A stretch of 37,705 nucleotides of DNA from Promethearchaeota archaeon (GCA_011364975.1 RDOE01000030.1:1-37705); one strand, 5' to 3'; numbered from the stretch's first letter, positions 26,540 to 35,775 are shown. Translations and numbers: made by a program. Notes: a model not told the origin generated them from the letters alone.

Positions 26540-26686
26540 GTGATTTTAACAATAAATTTAGGATTGCTTATTACACTGATTTTTGTGCGTGATCCGACAC
26601 CTAAAACAGGTAATACGACTAAGATATTCTCATTTGGATTCTTAGGGATGTTATTGATTATTGGTATGATACTTGGGAGAATTTAG
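26540..26686 (+). CDS. Tiny two-helix membrane protein (hypothetical)
   Basis: A 48-codon frame from GTG (or 51 codons from TTG at 26531, directly after an in-frame stop). It encodes two hydrophobic stretches, LTINLGLLITLIFV and FGFLGMLLIIGMILG, joined by a polar, basic turn (RDPTPKTGNTTK). This hairpin pattern is unlikely by chance in AT-rich DNA. The ribosome-binding site is weak (GGAT about 12 bases before the GTG). It lies in the 275-base gap between the zinc-ribbon gene and the convergent transporter. No function is assigned. Confidence 0.4.
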   Translation: MILTINLGLLITLIFVRDPTPKTGNTTKIFSFGFLGMLLIIGMILGRI

Positions 26687-26715
26687 ATGAAATATAAAAA
26701 AAAGAGAATTTAAGA

Positions 26716-27990
26716 TTATTTTTTCTCTGCTTCTTTTGCCCAAATTAAAGGAATGATAGCTGTAATAATTATGATAGCTGAGATTATGAAAAGTAATGAA
26801 GGAGGAATATAACCTGGTAATAACCCTAATTCTGTTGTTGTAGTAAAGTATGTTCCAAATGTTTCAGCAATAAATCCGCCTAATAAGGAGCCTACAACCA
26901 TTCCTATTAAAATGTTAAATACAAGATAATATCCATGGAATTGTCCACGCCTAGTTTCAGGATAAAGATCTTTTAACCAAGTTCTTGTAGAGACATTAAA
27001 AGCAAGAAAAGCATAAATCCAAACTGACACAGTGATTACAAGATATATAAATTCTCTAGCAAAAGCAAAAAGGAACAGAAATATCGTTTCAATGATTACA
27101 GAGATCATAGCAACTTTCTTTCTTCCAATTTTATCAACAAGTCTACCGGTTGGGTAAGCAAGGATGATAGAGATGAGGAATGCAATAAAAACTATAATTG
27201 AGGCAGTCCCAATATCTATTTCCAAATTGTATTGCACATAAATTAAGATAAAAGGAAAAAAGGAAAAAAAGCCGATCCCCCATAAACCAACGCTTCCTAG
27301 TACAAGAGTCAAATCTTTATTTTCCTTTAAAGTTCTTGGATTGAACGTGTCTTTTATTGTATTCCAATATCCTCTTTGATTAGGCTTTAAATTTTCTGGT
27401 TCAGGAGCTATAAAAGCTCCTGGGATGCCAAATATTGCGGCTATTGCAGCGATTATTAAAAAGTATATTAAATAATCAAAAGCCTCAATAATGTATCCGG
27501 ATAATCCATATACAACTAAAAGCGCTACAAAAAACATAATCTCTTTAATTGAACCGATTTTTCCTCGGTTTTCTATTGTCGTAATGTCAGTAACATAAGC
27601 ATTTAACGCTGCATCATTTGCCGTGGCTCCAAAAAAAGTCATAATGCTATCGAATAGAATTGCTATAAAAACTGCTAGAGCAACAGAACCAAAAAACATA
27701 GAAAAAGGAAATAACGCAGTAGTTAATGTGAAGAAAATCATACCAATTTTTAAAAAAATTGTTCTCTTTCCTTTTGTATCACTTAAAGCACCCATAAATA
27801 TTGTTGTTAAAGTAGAGATTACTGCAGTAATTGAAACAAGTAATGATACATAAAGAGGGACTGGAGCAATTTTATTATAAATAAAAGTATTAAAGTATTG
27901 GTTTTCAACTGCCCAAGCAAGCTCTCCAGAAAAACTAAGTAAAACTATAGACCAAAGAGTTCTTTTTGGAAACTTTCTTTCATTAGACAT
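26716..27990 (-). CDS. Major facilitator superfamily transporter
   Basis: A 424-residue polytopic membrane protein with about 12 hydrophobic helices in two halves. The loop between helices 2 and 3 has MGALSDTKGKR (MFS motif A, G-x3-D-x-x-G-x-K/R), and the equivalent loop in the second half has TGRLVDKIGRKK. A cytoplasmic loop (about 205-230) separates the halves. The transported compound cannot be told from these motifs. It is the second of two minus-strand genes, 131 bases after the flavoprotein gene at 28122, so co-transcription is possible but not certain. Confidence 0.88.
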   Translation of the reverse strand: MSNERKFPKRTLWSIVLLSFSGELAWAVENQYFNTFIYNKIAPVPLYVSLLVSITAVISTLTTIFMGALSDTKGKRTIFLKIGMIFFTLTTALFPFSMFFGSVALAVFIAILFDSIMTFFGATANDAALNAYVTDITTIENRGKIGSIKEIMFFVALLVVYGLSGYIIEAFDYLIYFLIIAAIAAIFGIPGAFIAPEPENLKPNQRGYWNTIKDTFNPRTLKENKDLTLVLGSVGLWGIGFFSFFPFILIYVQYNLEIDIGTASIIVFIAFLISIILAYPTGRLVDKIGRKKVAMISVIIETIFLFLFAFAREFIYLVITVSVWIYAFLAFNVSTRTWLKDLYPETRRGQFHGYYLVFNILIGMVVGSLLGGFIAETFGTYFTTTTELGLLPGYIPPSLLFIISAIIIITAIIPLIWAKEAEKK

Positions 27991-28121
27991 GAATATCCTC
28001 TAAATATATAGTAAATTTAATTCTAATTATTGAAAGATAAAATTTAAACTATTGAATATTTTAAAAGAAAGAATGAATTTTTATTGTGAAATGTCTTAAG
28101 AAGTGTGTTTTTTTATAATAA

Positions 28122-29522
28122 TTAAGAAATCTGATCCGAAACAAGAGTAAATTTCATTTTTTCCACTTGATTCCATAATTTTTCTGCAATTTCAACCCAT
28201 TGTTCGAAATCATTAATATTTTCTGGATATTCTTCATAATGCTTTCGAATTCTTCCAGAAATTTTCATATATCTAAGCATAGTTGATAGGGCTTTTCTTG
28301 AAAATTGACGCGTCAATAATCCCCAGAGAAAGAGACTAACTATTTTTAGTATCCGTCCAAAACTAATTTCCAATTCCAAATTCTCCCACATAGATGTAAA
28401 ATCTCGTCCACTAAAAATGAAATTATGTTTAAAGAGATAAGTGACATCTTTTTTAGTAGTATTTGCTGCACCAGGAATTTGGGCTAATAAAGCTGCAAGT
28501 TTTGCTCCTCGACCTCTAAAATATTGTATATTAATTTGCCATAAATTCTCCATAGTTAACTTTTGGTCTTTTTTTAAAACTCTATCAATCACTTCAACAG
28601 CAATTAAGCTAGCATTCCAAGAAGATTCTATTGCCTCCCCACTGAAAGATTTCGACATACAAGCACTATCTCCAACACAAAGGAAGCCATTCCCTACAAG
28701 TGAATAAGGGGGTCTACGATATGCAGTAGTGGCTTTATGTATTTCAAGAATATCATATAGTGGAAAAGGAACTTCTTTTAGAAAGATTTCTGTAGCTTTT
28801 TCTTGGTTTCCATATCCCCCGGGTTGTCCACCGCCAAAAATATTTGCATTTGGTAAAAAATGGGGTGCTAACCAAGTTTTATAATAAAGCCATGAAATAG
28901 ATTCTTCATATTCTCCTGTACCAGGGTGTGGCTCATCAGGATTTTTCCATTGGATAACTCTTTGTATTACATACATCTTCTCATCCTCCTCAATCTTAAA
29001 TGTTTCGACTCCAAAATTCTTTGGGAGCGAAGAGCGAACAACCGCTGAGGATCCCGTAGCATCAACTATGAGTTTCCCTAAGAATTCTTGAATATTTCCT
29101 TCTTTCTCAACTTTTATTCCAATGATATGATTGTCTTTAATTAATACTTCTTTATATTCAGTAGAGAATTGAAAATGAACATTATTCTCTTCTGCTAATC
29201 CTATTAGTCTTTGAATAAAAAACTGAAAACGCATTGCTGTTACGGGGTATTTCATCACTTGTTGATACTTTCCATAAGGACCATAATAGGAAGTATATTC
29301 AAAATTAGTGATAAGCTCATCAGTTCCCTCCATGGGGGGAGGAATTCCATACTTTTCAAAAACCATGGTTTCTAAATGAAATTGATCCATTTTCGAACCT
29401 GCATCTTTCCTTGAATTACGTTCTAAGATTATAACTGAATTATTTCTTTTAGCTAATTGCCACCCTAAATAAATACCAACTGGTCCGGCACCAATTATAA
29501 TAATATCTGCTGTATTCTTCAT
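28122..29522 (-). CDS. Geranylgeranyl-reductase-family FAD oxidoreductase
   Basis: A 466-residue flavoprotein. The N-terminal Rossmann motif IIIGAGPVG (8-16) is followed by an acidic strand end (ILERN, 32-36). VDATGSSAVVR (153-163) and LCVGDSACM (281-289) are the DG/GD motifs of the p-hydroxybenzoate hydroxylase / geranylgeranyl reductase fold. GGR-family enzymes in archaea saturate isoprenoid chains of membrane lipids; other members act on other alkenes. The C terminus is amphipathic and basic, suggesting membrane contact. The family is confident; the saturating role is a family-based inference. Confidence 0.82.
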   Translation of the reverse strand: MKNTADIIIIGAGPVGIYLGWQLAKRNNSVIILERNSRKDAGSKMDQFHLETMVFEKYGIPPPMEGTDELITNFEYTSYYGPYGKYQQVMKYPVTAMRFQFFIQRLIGLAEENNVHFQFSTEYKEVLIKDNHIIGIKVEKEGNIQEFLGKLIVDATGSSAVVRSSLPKNFGVETFKIEEDEKMYVIQRVIQWKNPDEPHPGTGEYEESISWLYYKTWLAPHFLPNANIFGGGQPGGYGNQEKATEIFLKEVPFPLYDILEIHKATTAYRRPPYSLVGNGFLCVGDSACMSKSFSGEAIESSWNASLIAVEVIDRVLKKDQKLTMENLWQINIQYFRGRGAKLAALLAQIPGAANTTKKDVTYLFKHNFIFSGRDFTSMWENLELEISFGRILKIVSLFLWGLLTRQFSRKALSTMLRYMKISGRIRKHYEEYPENINDFEQWVEIAEKLWNQVEKMKFTLVSDQIS

Positions 29523-29696
29523 TTCAATAACACTAATATCCTAATAATTTGAATTTTTTTCCTTACTATTAAAAAAAGGATTAAAACTTTTGAGTCTTAT
29601 TAATTCAATTCTAGTTAATAATTCTATCATAAAAGCATTAGAAATCTAAGATAATGTAAGTAAAATGAGTTATAAGATTAAAAATTGGTAAAAAAA

Positions 29697-29705
29697 TTTA
29701 TAAAT
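29697..29705 (+). promoter_or_regulatory. TATA-like box for the radical SAM operon
   Basis: TTTATAAAT preceded by an A-run (BRE-like) lies in the 261-base gap before the radical SAM gene. A start site about 26 bases on would give a leader of about 55 bases containing GAGG seven bases before the ATG. Nothing else is recognised in this gap. Confidence 0.45.
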
Positions 29706-29783
29706 CAATTTAGCAAACTATGAATAATTCCAATAGGATTTTACATACTCTTATTTTGAAAGGAGTAATATTGAGGAATAAAA

Positions 29784-30833
29784 ATGGAACTGCAAGATGA
29801 AAGATTTATTGATGATAATAAGATATGGGTCGAGCATAATATCCCACTGGCTTTTGATCAAGATAAAATGACCAAATGGTTTAATGAGGAGAGAGGGGGG
29901 GTAAAGGGAGGAGCGGATGTTTTTTATCTTATGTTTGGTATCACTTATAATTGTCAGCTAAAATGTCCTCATTGTTGTGTAGGGAATTATGAGAATGAAC
30001 CAAATAGAGATTTAACAACCAAAGAAATAAAAGATGTATTGGATCAATCTGACAAAGCTTTTGTTGTTAATTTTTTCGGAGGTGAACCTACAATGAGACC
30101 TGATTTAATGGAATTGATTAAATATGCTTCAGAGAGGGCAGTATATGTTTTTTGTGATACAAATGGAATAAAAATCACTAAAGAATATGCAAAACAACTG
30201 AAACAAAACGGATTAGAAGTTCTTTATGTAAGTATAGATAGTCCAATTCCAGAAAAGCATGATGAATTGCGTGGTATGAAAGGATTATTTGAGAAAGCAA
30301 TTCAAGGTGTTAAAAATGCTCTCTCAATTGGATTAAATAGCGCTTTATCTACTTATATTACTCATGAAAACCTAGCTAACGGTGAATTTGAAAATGTAAT
30401 CAATCTAGCAAAAGAGATTAAAGCGAGTGGAGTTAGATATTTATTACCAACTCCAACTGGTAGATGGCTCTATAATCCTGAAGTAAGATTATCACCTGAA
30501 GAGCAGAAAAAAGTTAGGAAAATCGCAAAATTTCCATATGTATGCAGGGATTTCTACTTTCAAAATCAAACTTCAAGTCAATGCAGAGGAATGTCTGATC
30601 AAGTCTATTTTTATATTTCTCCTTACGGTGATGTTCAACCTTGCTGTTTCATACCACTTACTGCGGGAAATGTAAGAGATGAACCTCTAAAAACTATATT
30701 AGATCGGATGTGGAATCATGAGATGTTTTGTGAGGACTGGGTAAAAAAAGAATGTCCGATGCTAAATAAAGAATTTAGAAAGAAATATATCAATTCTATT
30801 CCTTCTGGTACAAAATTACCAGTTAAGATGTAA
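29784..30833 (+). CDS. Radical SAM enzyme with SPASM-like C-terminal domain
   Basis: A 349-residue protein. The SAM-cluster motif C-x3-C-x2-C is Cys57, Cys61 and Cys64, with an extra Cys65 (CQLKCPHCC). FFGGEP (97-102) binds the methionyl amino group. The C-terminal region carries Cys254, Cys267, Cys287, Cys288, Cys316 and Cys324 around a YISPYGDVQPCC segment (277-288) and an AGNVRDEPLKTI segment, as in SPASM/twitch proteins holding auxiliary Fe-S clusters. Such enzymes modify peptides or small molecules. No short precursor-peptide gene was noticed beside it. It is followed 41 bases later by the nitrilase gene, so the two are probably one operon. Confidence 0.86.
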   Translation: MELQDERFIDDNKIWVEHNIPLAFDQDKMTKWFNEERGGVKGGADVFYLMFGITYNCQLKCPHCCVGNYENEPNRDLTTKEIKDVLDQSDKAFVVNFFGGEPTMRPDLMELIKYASERAVYVFCDTNGIKITKEYAKQLKQNGLEVLYVSIDSPIPEKHDELRGMKGLFEKAIQGVKNALSIGLNSALSTYITHENLANGEFENVINLAKEIKASGVRYLLPTPTGRWLYNPEVRLSPEEQKKVRKIAKFPYVCRDFYFQNQTSSQCRGMSDQVYFYISPYGDVQPCCFIPLTAGNVRDEPLKTILDRMWNHEMFCEDWVKKECPMLNKEFRKKYINSIPSGTKLPVKM

Positions 30834-30874
30834 ATTCATATCTTAATTCTATTAAGGTATAAGTGAAGATTTAA

Positions 30875-31705
30875 ATGATGGAAAAGATAAAAGTATCTTG
30901 CGTACAATTTTCTTATAAACCGATCAGTAATTATAAAGATTTTGAAAAAAATGTTGAGAAATTAATTGAGCAAGCTAAAGGGTCACATTTTGTTGTCTTT
31001 CCCGAAACCTTTACTCTCGAGTTACAATATATTATTCCTAATCACGATTTAAGCAAAATTTCAGATTTTACTGAAAAATATATTAGCTTATTTACGAATT
31101 TATCCCAAAAATATTATCAATATATAATAGCAGGAACTCATTTGGTTAAAGAAAATGACAAAGAATATAATATCAGTCATTTATTTTGTCCTGATGGTAA
31201 CATATTTAAACATCGCAAAACCCATTTATTTCCGTTAGAATTACAAATGGGAGTAGTTCCGGGCGACACTCTTGAGATTTTTGAAACTGAGTTTGGGAAG
31301 ATTGGTATCTCTATTTGTTATGAAATGGAATTTCCGGAAGCTGTAAGAATATTGACTTTAAAGGGAGCTGAGATCATTTTTTGTCCATCATATACAGTCG
31401 GGGAACATGGTTTTTGGAGAGTAAGACATTGTTGTCAGGCTAGAGCTATTGAAAATCAAATTTACGTGATACATTCTTGTATGGTGGGTTCTGCACCATT
31501 AGGAGGTTTAGAAGGTTATGGTAAATCTTCAATTCTTAGTCCATGTGAACTTCCTTGGAATCCTAATGGAATAATTGTTGAAGCTGAAGCGAATAAAGAA
31601 ATGATTATTTCTAGTGAATTAGATATAAAACTGTTACATAAAAAAAGAAATAGAAGTGCTGCTCCAACCTTAAAGGATCGGCGTCCAGAAATCTATAATT
31701 TATAA
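30875..31705 (+). CDS. Nitrilase-superfamily carbon-nitrogen hydrolase
   Basis: A 276-residue enzyme of typical family length. The catalytic Glu-Lys-Cys triad is visible: Glu44 in VVFPETF, Lys115 in KHRKTHLFP, and Cys148 in ISICYEMEFPE. Members hydrolyse amides (omega-amidase, N-carbamoyl amino acid or biogenic amine amidases) more often than nitriles. The substrate is unknown. It lies directly behind a radical SAM/SPASM gene, suggesting both act on the same nitrogen compound, which is inference. It starts at ATG ATG; either may be used. Confidence 0.87.
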   Translation: MMEKIKVSCVQFSYKPISNYKDFEKNVEKLIEQAKGSHFVVFPETFTLELQYIIPNHDLSKISDFTEKYISLFTNLSQKYYQYIIAGTHLVKENDKEYNISHLFCPDGNIFKHRKTHLFPLELQMGVVPGDTLEIFETEFGKIGISICYEMEFPEAVRILTLKGAEIIFCPSYTVGEHGFWRVRHCCQARAIENQIYVIHSCMVGSAPLGGLEGYGKSSILSPCELPWNPNGIIVEAEANKEMIISSELDIKLLHKKRNRSAAPTLKDRRPEIYNL

Positions 31706-31708
31706 CTA

Positions 31709-31719
31709 ATTTTTTCTTT
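31709..31719 (+). terminator. T-run terminator after the nitrilase gene
   Basis: A six-base T-run a few bases past the stop, then CTTT, marks the likely end of the radical SAM-nitrilase transcript. Confidence 0.35.
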
Positions 31720-31870
31720 AGATTGTAGTTTTTATAGATTTTAAACTTTAAAAGTTCATTTTAATTAACAAATTATTAACTTTAGATTTAAATTAACCTT
31801 TACATTTCATTGATCTGAAAATCTCTGAATAATATTCTATTCATTTTTTCTTAAAAAGGAGAAAGAGATA

Positions 31871-33115
31871 ATGTTAAGATTTAGTATTAAAAATGCATTT
31901 CGAAAGAAATCAACAGCAATATTAGCAAGTATCGGAGTAGGAGTCGGTTTAATGCTTGTTTTTGTAATTGGCGCATTTACTGCAGGGGTTACGGCTCAGT
32001 TTCAAAGTAATTTAGCCCAAACAATTGGCATTGTAGAAGTCTTAGAAAAAGATGTTGATACTCGAACTAATAGTCATCTGCCTTTAAGTTTACCAGATGA
32101 ACTTTTTACTACCCCAAATGTAGGAGATTTCATCTCACAGTATAATGTTGAAGTGCAAGCTCCCTTCTTCTATACTTCAAATTATTCTGGAGAAGATCAA
32201 TTAAGGATAAATGGAGATCTTTTGACTTTAAAGGCAATAAATCATACTTTAGATCAGTTATGGGGCGGACCTACCAATAATATAATTCAAGGAAGAGTAT
32301 TTGAACCTGATAGTAAAGAAATTATAATAGATTCTCGATTATTAACTGATGCCCAATTCCCAGTAGGTCTAGGTGATGCTTTAGGAGTTAAACTCGATCT
32401 TGGAGACGTTAATAAATCTAGTCTCACAATAGTAGGTGTATATCAGCAAGATGATATTGGAGCACCTCCATTTGTTCCAAAAGAATATTATATTTATACA
32501 GATATATCCACGCTATGGAATTTCTTCAATATTTCTGGTTTGGAAACAAATAGTTATACCGCTATAGAACTACTTTTTAATGTCGAGACTACTAAAGAGA
32601 CAAATCTTTTTGTTGATAGAATAAATACTTATTCGAATGATGGGGGATATTCCCCTATATTTGTAGTTGCATTTGCTTTAGCGGCATTTTTTGAAAATTT
32701 TGAGTCAACCTTCGCCCTTTTTGATGGTTTTGCAGCAATAATTGGGTTTATAACCGTTCTCGCGGGAGGGATGGCAATTATTGTGACACAATTAATGTCT
32801 GTTACTGCAAGAATGAAAGAATTTGCGATTCTCAAATCAACAGGTTGGAAAAATCGGCATATATTTCTAAATGTTATTTATGAATCACTCACTCTCGGCT
32901 TATTAGGTGCCCTTATTGGACTGGGTTTGGGAACCCTCCTTATTTTGCTATTTTCTAGTGGTGGAAGTCCTTTCGGTGGAGCATCAGCAACGATAACTAC
33001 GGGAGGAATTATTGAGGTTATTGCATACGCCTTAGGTTTAGGTATCATCGGGGGATTGTACCCAGGGATAAAGGCTGCGAGAGTTAGACCAGTAGTTGTA
33101 TTAAAAGGAGAATAA
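31871..33115 (+). CDS. MacB/LolC/FtsX-type ABC transporter permease
   Basis: A 414-residue permease. Helix 1 lies at about 15-37. A large extracellular MacB-like domain spans about 40-265. Three helices follow near 283-307, 335-357 and 382-400. The MKEFAILKSTGW segment before the second helix is the coupling-loop signature, and the protein ends YPGIKAARVRPVVVLKGE in the FtsX-family manner. AAGGAGAAAGAG gives a strong ribosome-binding site. The ATPase gene follows after 14 bases. With a single four-helix permease, a homodimer is expected. MacB-type systems move lipoproteins or peptides or act mechanically; no membrane-fusion partner is present. Confidence 0.88.
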   Translation: MLRFSIKNAFRKKSTAILASIGVGVGLMLVFVIGAFTAGVTAQFQSNLAQTIGIVEVLEKDVDTRTNSHLPLSLPDELFTTPNVGDFISQYNVEVQAPFFYTSNYSGEDQLRINGDLLTLKAINHTLDQLWGGPTNNIIQGRVFEPDSKEIIIDSRLLTDAQFPVGLGDALGVKLDLGDVNKSSLTIVGVYQQDDIGAPPFVPKEYYIYTDISTLWNFFNISGLETNSYTAIELLFNVETTKETNLFVDRINTYSNDGGYSPIFVVAFALAAFFENFESTFALFDGFAAIIGFITVLAGGMAIIVTQLMSVTARMKEFAILKSTGWKNRHIFLNVIYESLTLGLLGALIGLGLGTLLILLFSSGGSPFGGASATITTGGIIEVIAYALGLGIIGGLYPGIKAARVRPVVVLKGE

Positions 33116-33129
33116 TGAGGTGAATATAG

Positions 33130-33837
33130 TTGTCATTGATCAAATTGGTAAATATAAGCAAAATTTATGGTGAAGAAAGAACTACCATTAAGGCTTTAGA
33201 CGATGTGAGCTTAGAAATCGAGCAAGGAAAAATTATAACTATAATGGGTCCATCTGGAAGTGGAAAGTCAACTTTATTGAATATTCTTGGTGCAATGGAT
33301 AAACCTACTAATGGAGAGGTATTAGTTAACGATAAAGATATTGGAAAAGTCGCTGAAAGTAAATTATCTTCATATAGAAAAAATATTATTGGATTTGTAT
33401 TTCAAAGTTTTTACCTTTTACCAAATCTGGATGTCATTAACAATGTATTAATCCCTTTAATCCCTTATGGTATTAAGGATCCCGATAGAGAAAGAGCACA
33501 AGAACTTTTAAATTTAGTTGGATTAGGAGAACGATCTAAGAGCAAAGTAAGAAAACTTTCTGGTGGCGAATCTCAGAGAGTAGCTATTGCAAGAGCGTTA
33601 ATTAATAACCCAAAAGTGATATTAGCGGATGAACCAACTGGAAACTTAGATTCAGTAACAGGAAAAGCAATAATTGACCTGCTTATTAAATTGGCTGAAC
33701 AAGGAACGACAGTAATAATAGTGACTCACGATCCTAGAATTGCACAGGTAATCTCCGAACATCCTCTTGGGCAAAATATTTGGATAAAAGATGGTAAATT
33801 AAGTAACGAACCAACTTATGATATGTACTGTTGGTAA
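33130..33837 (+). CDS. MacB/LolD-type ABC transporter ATP-binding protein
   Basis: A 235-residue ATPase that drives the upstream permease. Motifs in order: Walker A GPSGSGKST (40-48), Q-loop Gln92, signature LSGGE (143-147), Walker B VILADE (163-168) with the D-loop just after, and switch His200. The TTG start follows GAGGTGA. Length and the ADEPTGNLD sequence are those of the LolD/MacB subfamily. A pair with a permease in this order is a complete exporter unit. Confidence 0.92.
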   Translation: MSLIKLVNISKIYGEERTTIKALDDVSLEIEQGKIITIMGPSGSGKSTLLNILGAMDKPTNGEVLVNDKDIGKVAESKLSSYRKNIIGFVFQSFYLLPNLDVINNVLIPLIPYGIKDPDRERAQELLNLVGLGERSKSKVRKLSGGESQRVAIARALINNPKVILADEPTGNLDSVTGKAIIDLLIKLAEQGTTVIIVTHDPRIAQVISEHPLGQNIWIKDGKLSNEPTYDMYCW

Positions 33838-33841
33838 TGAT

Positions 33842-33867
33842 ATTTTTTTCAAAAATTATTTTTTTTA
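33842..33867 (+). terminator. Double T-run terminator of the ABC operon
   Basis: Two T-runs (7 and 8 bases) within 30 bases of the ATPase stop mark the probable end of the operon. Confidence 0.45.
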
Positions 33868-33939
33868 TCTTAAATTGATTTTATTAATTAATGCTAAAAA
33901 TAGCTTTAATTTGTTAATTTCAAATTATCGGGGATATTA

Positions 33940-34548
33940 TTGGAAGATTTATCTGTATATTTAGAGCCTACTTATTTCATTGATTCAGATTCAGAATATA
34001 TTAAAAATTTAGCACAAAAGATAACTCAGAATGCAAAGAACAAAAAGAAAAAAGCAATTAAAATATTTTATTGGACGCGAGACACAATATATTATGATCC
34101 TTATGAAAGTTTTGCTTCAAGAAAATCTTGGTATAAGGCTTCAAACACTGCAAAAAGAGGAAAGGGATGGTGTGTTCAAAAAGCAGTGGTTTTAACAGCT
34201 CTTGGAAGAGCTCTCGGTATCCCTTCAAGATTACATTTTGCAGATATTAGGAATTATAAAATAAGTGAAAAACAGAAAAATATCATGCATACTGATGTGT
34301 TTATTTATCATGGTTTTACTGAATTATTTATGGATGGTAAATGGGTTAAATTAACACCCGCCTTTAATAAAGAGCTTTGTATTAAATTTAGCTTGCCTAT
34401 TGTAGAATTTGATGGAACTAATGATGCAATTCTTTCCGCGTATACATTAAATGGAGAGAAATATATCGAATATTTAGCCGATAGAGGCCCTGAGATTGAT
34501 CTCCCTTTTAAAAGAATATTTAAGGCCTTTTTTGAATACTATGTCTAA
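33940..34548 (+). CDS. Transglutaminase-like cysteine protein
   Basis: A 202-residue protein starting at TTG behind CGGGGA. The nucleophile region GKGWCVQKAVVLTAL (75-89, Cys78) followed by GIPSRLHFAD matches the transglutaminase/papain-like core. YHGFTELFMDGKWVKLTPAFN (123-143) holds the candidate histidine His124; the position of the usual catalytic Asp (DPT) is Thr139 (TPA). Reduced members of this family with a TPAFN segment exist, so this may be a normal variant or an altered enzyme. It could be a protease, amidase or non-catalytic binder. No signal peptide is visible. Confidence 0.75.
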   Translation: MEDLSVYLEPTYFIDSDSEYIKNLAQKITQNAKNKKKKAIKIFYWTRDTIYYDPYESFASRKSWYKASNTAKRGKGWCVQKAVVLTALGRALGIPSRLHFADIRNYKISEKQKNIMHTDVFIYHGFTELFMDGKWVKLTPAFNKELCIKFSLPIVEFDGTNDAILSAYTLNGEKYIEYLADRGPEIDLPFKRIFKAFFEYYV

Positions 34549-34575
34549 AAATTAGTTCTCAAAAAATATAATTTG

Positions 34576-34597
34576 AAAAAAAAAAGAATTAAAAAAA
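34576..34597 (-). terminator. T-run terminator of the STG-repeat protein gene
   Basis: On the minus strand, T-runs of 7 and 10 bases lie within 50 bases of the stop of the repeat protein. The 72-base convergent gap holds nothing else. Confidence 0.4.
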
Positions 34598-34620
34598 TTT
34601 AATCCACTATTTTTAATAAT

Positions 34621-35775
34621 TTATACTTGAGCACTTTCTCCGTCAACAGCTACATTTCCAGTCGATGTAGTTAAACTAAAATTGTATTTTTGAGTTGCTG
34701 TGCCATAATTTAGGGATTGATAAAGGTCTCCCAAGATTTCCATAGTAGAGTCGGAGGTATAATCTATCGAACCGGTACTCGTTGAGCTTAAGAATCGAAC
34801 TCCTGTATTCGCTAGAGTATCTCGGTAAAGCACACCGATACTTCCAGTTGAGGTCTCTAAGTGGCTTGTAACATTCGCATTCATATTGTTGTATTGATAT
34901 ACATAGGCATTTATTCCTCCGGTAGAAGTCTCAAGATTAAGATTTAGATTTTTAGTATAAACCATGTTATAACTTCTATAGGCAATTGAACCAGTAGAAA
35001 CAAGACCATCAATGTTATCTCCCATTAAACAACTAGTAAAATTTAAGGTTAATGACCCTGTAGATGTTTTTGCATAATATCCTTCCATGAAATCAGTTCC
35101 CGTAGCAAAAATACTGGAAGATCCCGTGCTTGTGGTCATACTGACTAAACCATTGAATATACCATTGGTTGCATCCATACTTACCGACCCGGTACTTGTA
35201 TCCAAACTAACTTGACCGTCAAATGTAACATTAGTTGCTTCCATTGATACTGATCCGGTGCTACTGTATAATAATGTTCGATTTAATACTACATTCTCTG
35301 GAACATACATTTCTATGGAACCTGTACTAGATGAGGCAAGTAAATCGTAAACAACATCAGTTCTAAGAGTCACAGTTATATTAATATTATATGAGCTAAA
35401 CCAGTGCGAAGGATCGAACCAAACTTCAGGTAAGACTTCAAGTGTAAAAGTTTTTGTTGATTCATCCCACCAATCTGAACTAGCTTTAAAGAAATCAGTA
35501 TAAGATTTTCCTGCCATAAACAGTCCTGAAACTTTTATACTTACGTCGATGCTAGCATAATGGGAAGTAGCTGAAGAATTATATTGAACAAAAATTTTAC
35601 CAATATCTGCATTTATTTTTAAATCTTCAATAGGATTTGGTGAACTTGGATCATAGGAAATGTTATAATCATACTCTATTACCCCTGCAGTTGCAAAACC
35701 CGTAATTACAAATCCTAATCCTGCGCCTCCAAGGAGCACTACAACCACGATAATTGCAATATTATAATTTCTCAT
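34621..35775 (-). CDS. Secreted protein with ten STG(S) beta-solenoid repeats (DUF4097-like)
   Basis: A 384-residue protein. Residues about 5-27 are a hydrophobic anchor or signal segment after a short basic start. A domain of about 120 residues (35-147) follows. From about 148 to the end there are ten copies of S/T-S-T-G-S/G/N-x-x, mostly 15-26 residues apart, each followed by alternating hydrophobic strands. This is the pattern of DUF4097-type adhesin beta-helices, in which each STGS turn is a corner. The protein should be extracellular, membrane-held at the N terminus, and possibly a surface-binding or cell-wall-contact protein. It is convergent with the transglutaminase-like gene. Ligand unknown. 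Confidence 0.8.
   Translation of the reverse strand: MRNYNIAIIVVVVLLGGAGLGFVITGFATAGVIEYDYNISYDPSSPNPIEDLKINADIGKIFVQYNSSATSHYASIDVSIKVSGLFMAGKSYTDFFKASSDWWDESTKTFTLEVLPEVWFDPSHWFSSYNINITVTLRTDVVYDLLASSSTGSIEMYVPENVVLNRTLLYSSTGSVSMEATNVTFDGQVSLDTSTGSVSMDATNGIFNGLVSMTTSTGSSSIFATGTDFMEGYYAKTSTGSLTLNFTSCLMGDNIDGLVSTGSIAYRSYNMVYTKNLNLNLETSTGGINAYVYQYNNMNANVTSHLETSTGSIGVLYRDTLANTGVRFLSSTSTGSIDYTSDSTMEILGDLYQSLNYGTATQKYNFSLTTSTGNVAVDGESAQV

Noticed and set aside
29523..29783. A precursor peptide gene before the radical SAM enzyme
   Set aside because: Short frames in this gap lack a ribosome-binding site and a leader-core pattern; the only clear signal is a TATA-like box.
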